Origin: Basidiobolus meristosporus CBS 931.73
Taxonomy: Eukaryota; Basidiobolomycota; Basidiobolomycetes; Basidiobolales; Basidiobolaceae
Direction: 5' to 3'
Assembly (NCBI GenBank): GCA_002104905.1
Contig: MCFE01000769.1
Coordinates: forward strand, 1 to 37,965
DNA length: 37,965 bases
The position numbers were made by a program, and so were the translations under genes. Shown piece after piece: positions 33,111-37,965 of the stretch; the first letter of the stretch is position 1; each line of letters opens with the position of its first letter. Under the pieces are notes generated by a model. It was not told the DNA's origin, made no database searches, and was given only the letters and a program-made list of their open reading frames with translations.

Positions 33111-33374
33111 GGGGGGGAGACAGTCACCAACAGGTGAAATCTTTATTTCAGTTGAAACAAAGAAGCCAGCACTACTGTTGTAGCTTTGATACAAGAGTGT
33201 GTAGCTGAGGGCAATTTGTAGGTAAGTTATTAAGAAGTGATGATAGTTCTTCAGTGCTCAAGACACTGTTCAGGGGGAAGGGGGGTAGCAAGAGAGGTAG
33301 GAATGACTTGTGAACAACATTAATGAGGGGAATGTGATAAGGCTTGATATTCATCATAAAGGGAGTGTGCTGCT
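33111..33374 (-). mobile_element. 5'-truncated copy of the telomeric LINE
   Basis: About 264 bp, roughly 97 percent like the 3' end of the LINE at 34767-37730 by eye. It encodes the same C-terminus (HTPFMMN, YHIPLINVVHKSF, STEELSSLL, HTLVSKLQQ stop) and the same 3' tail with TCACC-TGTT-GGTGA and C7. The likeness ends exactly at GTGCTGCT (33374), where an LTR begins. Confidence 0.9.
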
Positions 33375-33820
33375 TGTTGTGCATCAACATTTAAACTTAG
33401 CCAATTTTACTCTGTTTGAAAATCTAGTACCCTAACTGATTTTCCCTAACCCAAACATAACAAATCCCAGTTACAGTTTATTTTATCCCACCTCAGAATC
33501 TATTTTTAGCTATCACACCTGATCTATTTTCAAATGGTCATTACGTTATCAACCTATCTGCTAAGCCTTCCCAGGTGATTAGTCATCTGAGATCTATCCA
33601 ACCACGGTGCAGTTGCCAAGACATCAGTTGATTGATGATGTAATTTTCATTTATCTTATGCACCTATGAACACCCAAATTTATCTCAATCAATCCAGTCC
33701 CTTGGCGCTTACTAAGTCAACTTGATCAGAAAAGTATAAATAAAGTTTACTGAACCTTTTGGTTTAGTGTGTGTCTCAACAAAATTAAGATTCTGTCTCA
33801 GCAAAAATAAGAATCCAACA
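33375..33820 (+). repeat. 5' LTR of a different LTR retrotransposon (446 bp)
   Basis: Begins TGTTG at the point where the LINE copy stops and ends CAACA at 33820, giving matching TGTTG/CAACA ends. It contains TATAAATAAA at 33735-33744 about where an LTR promoter should lie. Sequence is unrelated to the copia LTR. A primer-binding site after 33820 was not identified. A gag-like frame follows on the same strand. Confidence 0.6.
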
Positions 33821-34110
33821 ATTCCGTTCTAGTTTCTATCCAAGCCTAGTATATCTAGCACTCCAAAGAACACCAAGCCTAGCCTGCCTAGCAAACAAAT
33901 ATCATTGTCTTTATAGCCAACCCAGCTATATCCAAGACCAATATTAGATCAGAATCTTTCTGCTAATATTTCCGCCACTCTCTGACAATTCTAAGATTCT
34001 GCACTTAATTGTCCCTTTGGTTCAGTTAAACCATTCAAGAGTTCTATTACACTTTCTCTTGGATACAACATTTTTTTCGTTGAATTCCATTACATTCAGC
34101 CAATCAGAAG

Positions 34111-34416
34111 ATGTCCTCAGCAGCAAGCAATGCAAACCTTTCCATGTTGGAAGAGGCCAGAAGAAATCAGGAAGAACTTACTGAACAGCTTGAAAACATC
34201 ATGCTTGAAAGAAATACCATGATGCTTGAGCACTCAAAGCTTGCCAAAACAAGATCTGATAATCACCGTAGAGATGAACTCCTTGAAGTTATATCCGGTT
34301 ACCAAGATGAAATTGGAATAATTAAGGAAGCACTGGAGAATATTGCCATAGTAATTGACAGCATTGTAAATCCGCCAAGCCTTGCTCTGCATCAGCCACC
34401 AAGAAGTCATGCCTTA
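34111..34416 (+). pseudogene. Truncated gag-like ORF of the LTR retrotransposon
   Basis: ATG at 34111, about 100 codons: MSSAASNANLSMLEEA, then a glutamate/lysine-rich coiled-coil-like stretch to residue 85, then a proline-rich PPSLALHQPPRSHA segment. This suits the N-terminus of a Ty3/gypsy-type Gag. It is cut at 34414-34416 by the telomeric junction CTTAGGGGGGG; the frame runs on by chance into the next element to 34488. No pol sequence remains. Confidence 0.6.
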
Positions 34417-34664
34417 GGGGGGGAGGAAAGTCACCAAGTGGTGAAATCTTTATTTACTTATGACAAGTATCTAAAGAAGCCAAGTTAATCCAAAGTTATT
34501 CCTAGAAAGCTAGGTCTGAGAGATATCTTCCTGGTAAGCCAGGTTTGAGAGTTGAGAGGCTAAGTGGTACTATATTTCCTAGTTAGCTAGGTCTGAGAGA
34601 GGTTTCCTGGAAAGCCAGGCCTGAGAAGTGAGAATCTGAATATATCTGAGCTAAGTTATACTGG
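34417..34664 (-). mobile_element. 5'-truncated copy of the SINE-like element
   Basis: About 248 bp, closely similar to 32583-32830, including all four hairpins and the tail (TCACC-ACTT-GGTGA, C7). The match ends after TATACTGG. A short telomere-like filler (GTAGGGTGTAGGTTA) joins it to the next tail. The tRNA-like head is missing. Confidence 0.82.
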
Positions 34665-34679
34665 GTAGGGTGTAGGTTA

Positions 34680-34733
34680 GGGGGGAGACAGTCACCAACA
34701 GGTGAAATCTTTATTTCAGTTGAAACAAAGAAG
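34680..34733 (-). mobile_element. Minimal LINE copy: only the last 54 bp
   Basis: Holds just the LINE 3' UTR end: CTTCTTTGTTTCAACTGAAA, AATAAAGATTTCACC-TGTT-GGTGA and C6. Its 5' end is joined directly to TTAGGG repeats. This is the shortest insertion in the array and shows that the tail alone marks an insertion. Confidence 0.85.
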
Positions 34734-34734
34734 C

Positions 34735-34766
34735 TTAGGGTTAGGGTTAGGGTTAGGGTAGGGTTA
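34735..34766 (+). repeat. Interstitial telomere repeats
   Basis: Four TTAGGG units, one shortened unit (TAGGG) and a final TTA between the minimal LINE copy and the full LINE. Same orientation as the terminal telomere. Confidence 0.95.
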
Positions 34767-34778
34767 GGGGGGAGACAG

Positions 34779-34792
34779 TCACCAACAGGTGA
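34779..34792 (-). other. Conserved 3'-tail hairpin of the LINE
   Basis: Minus strand TCACC-TGTT-GGTGA, 5-bp stem and 4-nt loop, ending 12 nt before the telomeric TAACCC. It follows AATAAAGATT. The same stem is present in all seven tails of the window, including those of unrelated elements. Likely the recognition element for the reverse transcriptase. Confidence 0.75.
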
Positions 34793-34826
34793 AATCTTTA
34801 TTTCAATTGAAACAAAGAAGCCAGCG

Positions 34827-37595
34827 CTACTGTTGTAGCTTTGATACAAGAGTGTGTAGCTGAGGGGAATTTGTAGGTAAGTTAATAAGAAGTGATGATA
34901 GTTCTTCAGTGCTCAAGACACTGTTCAGTGGGAAGGGGGGTAGCAAGAGAGGTAAGAATGACTTGTGAACAACATTAATGAGGGGAATGTGATAAGGATT
35001 GATATTCATCATAAAGGGAGTGTGCTGCTGCAGATATTGCTGCCAAAGGTCTGTCAAGTACTTCAGGTAGGCCAGCTTGGGTTTTTCTGACTGCAGAATA
35101 AATTCAGCAAACTTCTTGACTTCAGGATCTCCAAGTATGGTTCTCCAGCAGGAGCCAGGTGTTGTGTGGTGTGTTCTCTTCCAGGCCTTAATCAGTGGGT
35201 TGTTGCAGTTGTGAAGTCTGAGGTATAATCTGGTTCTTAGGTAGAGAAGTCTGATCTTATAGGGCATAAACCCAAAAGCACCAAGAATAGCATGTCTGTA
35301 GGGGCATTCAGGCAAATGAGGCACCAAGGAGGTAATGCACCATACTGCAAACTTGTCAAGCTTAGTGCAGTCTCTAGAAGTAAGAGAGAGAAGTGGTAAG
35401 CCAAATTCCAGGACAGGGAAGACAAACTGCTTGAGTAGAAGGATGCAGCTGGGAGCTGAAGTTGTAGGAGGAGTAACAGCCAGTAGCTTGTGGAGTGCCT
35501 GTCTTGCTAGGATAATTCTCTTCTTCAGGTGTGCTCCAGAGTCTAGTCCAGTAGGAAGGAAAGGAAAGCCAAGATATGTAGCAGAAACCTGAGCAGGTAG
35601 AGTGGAGTTCTCCAAGTTGATGGGAGTGCCCAAAGGTACTGTCTTTGCAATGGAAAGCTGGAGATTATTCTTCTGCAGATACTGGTGGATGGTCTGGGAG
35701 ACTTGTTGCACATTGGAGGAGGATATTCTGATGTCATCAGCAAAGAGAGTAACCAGGCAGTCAGCTGAGAGTCTTGGGAAATCATTCAGGAAGATGGCAA
35801 ACAGTATAGGGCCAAGCACAGAGCCTTGAACCACTCCATTAGGAACTGAGAACACTGGTGATTGCTCACTTGGGTGCAGAATTCTTGCTTGTGGATCCAG
35901 AAACAGAGACCTGACAAGGAGGGTGAGAGAGGTACTGGAGAAGCATTGCAACTTGGACCAAAGCAGATTTCTGTCAACTGAATCAAAGGCCTTAGTAATA
36001 TCAAACAGAACAGAGGGATACTTGCACTGGAGAGAGTGATCTTGGCTAAGTATGACTGCATATTCCAAGGAGAGGCCAGGAACAAAGCCAAACTGTGCAG
36101 GATGAAACTTGAGGGAGTCAGAGTAGAGCTCCTGAGCAAGCAGAAGCTCAAACACCTTTCTGCAGGTGGGCAGCAGAGATATAGGTCTGTAGGAGCTAGG
36201 ATCCAGGTGCTTTCCTTTACCCTTGTACAGTGGCAGAACATTTGCAAAGGACCACTCCTCAGGAGTAGAAAGCTGGGCTGAGCATTGCTGAAACAGTGGA
36301 AGCAGAAGTGCAGACATGGCCTTGGTACTAGTCTTCAGAAGCTCATAGGAGATTGTGTCCACACCTGGAGCAGTAGAGTTGGGAAGCCTCTTGAGCACAT
36401 TATGGATTCTCTCTTGATCAAGTGCAAGTGGGATGGGCAGAGTCTTGAAGTCAGGATGAAAGCCAGGAGTTGAGTACTGCTTTGTAGAGAAGAAGATGTT
36501 AGCCAGCTGTTCTGTTGAAGGTAACTTCCTGGAAGAGGGCCTCATTGCCCTGTAGAGTCTTGATACTGTTCTTGTTATAGAGTTGGAAGATTGCAGAGGC
36601 AAGGAACTCATAATATGATCCCAGAGCTGAGTATGCAGAGTGTGGTGAATTGCCTTGGAGTGGTGTATTGCTGTCAGGAGGAGTTTCTCTGTTTTTGGGT
36701 TAGGGAAACTCAGATAGCTTTGTTGCAGGGCTGAAACAATAGATTCCCATTTTCTTGAGGTAACAGCAGTAGTCTTGCATGGCAGTGAGAGGGAGGCAGA
36801 CACCAGAATCAGATGCTTCACAAAGAGCCAGGCATAGTTGAGATCATCTGGCAGAGAAAGTAGCAAACTGGCAAGCTTCAAGTAGTTCCCAAAGTCTTTC
36901 TTCTGATTCTTGGTAGCTTTGTGGGTGAGCACAGTAAGTTTTGGCAGCTTCTTCTTCACAACTGGTTGCATAGAAAGGGACCAGGCTGGGTGGTCAGAGG
37001 CTCTCAAGGATCCTAGCTCAGCTGCAGAGAATTGCTTAACTTCATTCACAAAGTAGAGGGCAGCAGCAGAAGGGCAGATCCAGTCAACACATCTTTTCTC
37101 AGATTGAGCACCTAGTGCTAGCAGATGGCTTTCTCTCAGGAAGTTCAGTAGGAATGTAGACCTTGGCTTCATTCTTGCAGTCAGAGTAGTCTTGTTCTCA
37201 GGATGGGGAATGTTGAGATCTCCAAGCAAGATAATAGGTGTTGATATAGATTGCTGGTATTGCTGAACATTCTGGCATATAACTTGCACTTCCTGAAGGG
37301 GGAGACTTGGAGGCAGATAGCAGAGCACCAGACTGATAGTTGGCAACTGGAGAGCAGCACAGTAAGGGGAGTAAAGAGGAACACAGAGCTGAGGAGTATT
37401 GATGGTAGAAGAGATGAAGCAGATAGAGGATGTATTCTTTGTTCTAGGAGTAGAAAAGCAATATAGATTAGTCAAAAGTATAGAGGGTAGCTGGACATCA
37501 ATCAAACACAGGAGGGAAAATCTTGAAAGAAGTCTCTCTAGAGTTGGTCTTGATGGCTGTATGCTGTTGCAGTTAAGTAACAGAACTTCAGGTAG
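34827..37595 (-). CDS. LINE ORF2: APE endonuclease and reverse transcriptase
   Basis: 922 codons open from the codon after a TGA (37598-37596) to TAG at 34829-34827. The endonuclease is apurinic-type: a LLLNCNSIQPS start, GDLN at 37223-37212, CVDWI, and SDH at 36998-36990. The usual first-domain Glu (xxQE) appears as Asp in LCLIDVQ. The reverse transcriptase has its motifs in order: APGVDTISYELLK, SYRPISLLPTC, DITKAFDSVDR, GVVQGSVLGPILF, and the active site FADD (35744-35733), then the thumb-like LGFPFLPTG. The C-terminal 250 residues show no RNase H and no clear zinc knuckle. No stop or frameshift spoils the frame, so it may be functional. No ATG lies near the start of the open frame; the first useful Met is at TARMKPRS. 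Translation may need readthrough of the TGA or a non-ATG start. Confidence 0.9.
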   Translation of the reverse strand, partial: LPEVLLLNCNSIQPSRPTLERLLSRFSLLCLIDVQLPSILLTNLYCFSTPRTKNTSSICFISSTINTPQLCVPLYSPYCAALQLPTISLVLCYLPPSLPLQEVQVICQNVQQYQQSISTPIILLGDLNIPHPENKTTLTARMKPRSTFLLNFLRESHLLALGAQSEKRCVDWICPSAAALYFVNEVKQFSAAELGSLRASDHPAWSLSMQPVVKKKLPKLTVLTHKATKNQKKDFGNYLKLASLLLSLPDDLNYAWLFVKHLILVSASLSLPCKTTAVTSRKWESIVSALQQSYLSFPNPKTEKLLLTAIHHSKAIHHTLHTQLWDHIMSSLPLQSSNSITRTVSRLYRAMRPSSRKLPSTEQLANIFFSTKQYSTPGFHPDFKTLPIPLALDQERIHNVLKRLPNSTAPGVDTISYELLKTSTKAMSALLLPLFQQCSAQLSTPEEWSFANVLPLYKGKGKHLDPSSYRPISLLPTCRKVFELLLAQELYSDSLKFHPAQFGFVPGLSLEYAVILSQDHSLQCKYPSVLFDITKAFDSVDRNLLWSKLQCFSSTSLTLLVRSLFLDPQARILHPSEQSPVFSVPNGVVQGSVLGPILFAIFLNDFPRLSADCLVTLFADDIRISSSNVQQVSQTIHQYLQKNNLQLSIAKTVPLGTPINLENSTLPAQVSATYLGFPFLPTGLDSGAHLKKRIILARQALHKLLAVTPPTTSAPSCILLLKQFVFPVLEFGLPLLSLTSRDCTKLDKFAVWCITSLVPHLPECPYRHAILGAFGFMPYKIRLLYLRTRLYLRLHNCNNPLIKAWKRTHHTTPGSCWRTILGDPEVKKFAEFILQSEKPKLAYLKYLTDLWQQYLQQHTPFMMNINPYHIPLINVVHKSFLPLLLPPFPLNSVLSTEELSSLLINLPTNSPQLHTLVSKLQQ

Positions 37596-37730
37596 TCAGG
37601 CAGAGATTGTAGCTTCTTCAGAGGCAGCATTGACAATGTGACCTGCAGAGTCCCAGAGCTCTTCAAATGGTGCATCACTTAAGTCAGCAAGGAGGGAAAT
37701 GGCATGGTTCTTGAGGAAGTATGCCACATA
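37596..37730 (-). pseudogene. C-terminal remnant of the LINE upstream frame (ORF1?)
   Basis: 44 codons in the same frame as ORF2 (YVAYFLKNHAISLLADLSD, then FEELWDSAGHIVNAASEE, ISA) ending in TGA followed by CTA. It is cut at its start by the terminal telomere. It has no recognisable domain. It could be the end of ORF1 or, if the TGA is a mutation, a stretch before the endonuclease in a single ORF. Confidence 0.55.
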
Positions 37731-37965
37731 GGGTTAGGGTTAGGGTTAGGGTTAGGGTTAGGGTTAGGGTTAGGGTTAGGGTTAGGGTTAGGGTTAGGGT
37801 TAGGGTTAGGGTTAGGGTTAGGTTAGGGTTAGGGTTAGGGTTAGGGTTAGGGTTAGGGTTAGGGTTAGGGTTAGGGTTAGGGTTAGGGTTAGGGTTAGGG
37901 TTAGGGTTAGGGTTAGGGTTAGGGTTAGGGTTAGGGTTAGGGTTAGGGTTAGGGTTAGGGTTAGG
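37731..37965 (+). repeat. Terminal telomere, about 39 TTAGGG units
   Basis: Uninterrupted TTAGGG to the last base, G-rich strand running outwards as expected for a right-hand chromosome end. One unit is short (TTAGG, 37818-37822). The array begins directly on LINE sequence at CCACATA. Confidence 0.98.

Larger units (their letters stand above)
34767..37730 (-). mobile_element. Telomeric APE-type LINE retrotransposon, 5'-truncated
   Basis: A 2.96-kb non-LTR element on the minus strand. From its 5' side: the last 44 codons of an upstream frame (probably ORF1), a TGA, a 922-codon ORF2 with endonuclease and reverse transcriptase, and a 60-bp 3' UTR with AATAAA, the tail hairpin and a C6 run. The 3' end joins CCCTAA sequence (plus strand TTAGGG) and the truncated 5' end joins the terminal telomere directly. 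The orientation, 3' end towards the centromere, matches every other element in the array. Confidence 0.9.

Noticed and set aside
34735-34766. Interstitial TTAGGG as an assembly mistake
   Set aside because: Several distinct junctions, each with the same tail chemistry and orientation, are hard to explain by misassembly. A long-read check is still worthwhile.
35237-37641. Plus-strand and other-frame ORFs over the LINE
   Set aside because: Shadows of ORF2, which alone has endonuclease and RT motifs.
1-37965. CRISPR array, bacterial operon features or riboswitches
   Set aside because: No regularly spaced repeats of that kind; introns, TATA boxes and telomere show a eukaryotic nuclear chromosome.

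Overview
This window is the right-hand end of a chromosome from a filamentous ascomycete (Pezizomycotina-like). It ends in about 39 TTAGGG units (37731-37965). Genes have short introns (54-76 nt) with GT...AG ends and CTAAC/CTGAT-type branch sites. The gene families are typical of moulds: a psi-producing-oxygenase-type fatty acid dioxygenase, a class 3 lipase, a PAF-acetylhydrolase-like esterase and a Crh-type GH16 relic. Gene density is low and the DNA between genes is largely AT-rich transposon debris. The species cannot be named from the sequence.

Layout. 1-3200: a Ty1/copia element running in from the left (one frameshift, intact RT and RNase H motifs, 3' LTR) and a second, decayed copia copy. 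3200-8560: decayed repeats, including a duplicated block, a tandem peptide-coding repeat and a probable remnant of a Tnp2/Plavaka-like transposase. 9695-13939: two divergently transcribed, apparently intact genes, a heme fatty acid dioxygenase without its usual P450 half (minus) and a membrane-anchored class 3 lipase (plus), sharing a 461-bp promoter region. They plausibly act in series, with lipid hydrolysis feeding fatty acid to the dioxygenase for oxylipin synthesis. 13940-18585: no gene recognised. 18586-22210: nested copia LTRs (two with 5-bp target-site duplications) and a minus-strand copia remnant. 24073-26205: a small secreted protein with a KRE9/Ig-like look and a GNAT acetyltransferase. 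26698-27602: an interstitial telomeric-retroelement tail and nested LTRs. 29601-31855: a secreted PAF-acetylhydrolase-like hydrolase and a broken GH16 (Crh) gene.

The most striking part is 32474-37965. It is a head-to-tail array of retroelements all facing the same way (3' end towards the centromere), most joined to their neighbour through telomeric TTAGGG sequence. The outermost member is an APE-endonuclease/reverse-transcriptase LINE with a 922-codon ORF2. Six tails in the array, and a seventh about 5.8 kb further in, share a 3' end: a short TCACC-loop-GGTGA hairpin followed by a C-run that merges into CCCTAA. At least one member is not the LINE; it has a tRNA-like head with pol III A and B boxes at tRNA spacing, a four-hairpin body and the LINE-type tail, so it looks like a SINE using the LINE machinery. 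The arrangement suggests element RNA being reverse-transcribed onto the telomeric G-strand, alternating with ordinary telomerase addition. Truncated LTR elements at 32476 and 34416 look like broken ends repaired in this way.

All homology calls are by eye from motifs; no search was run.
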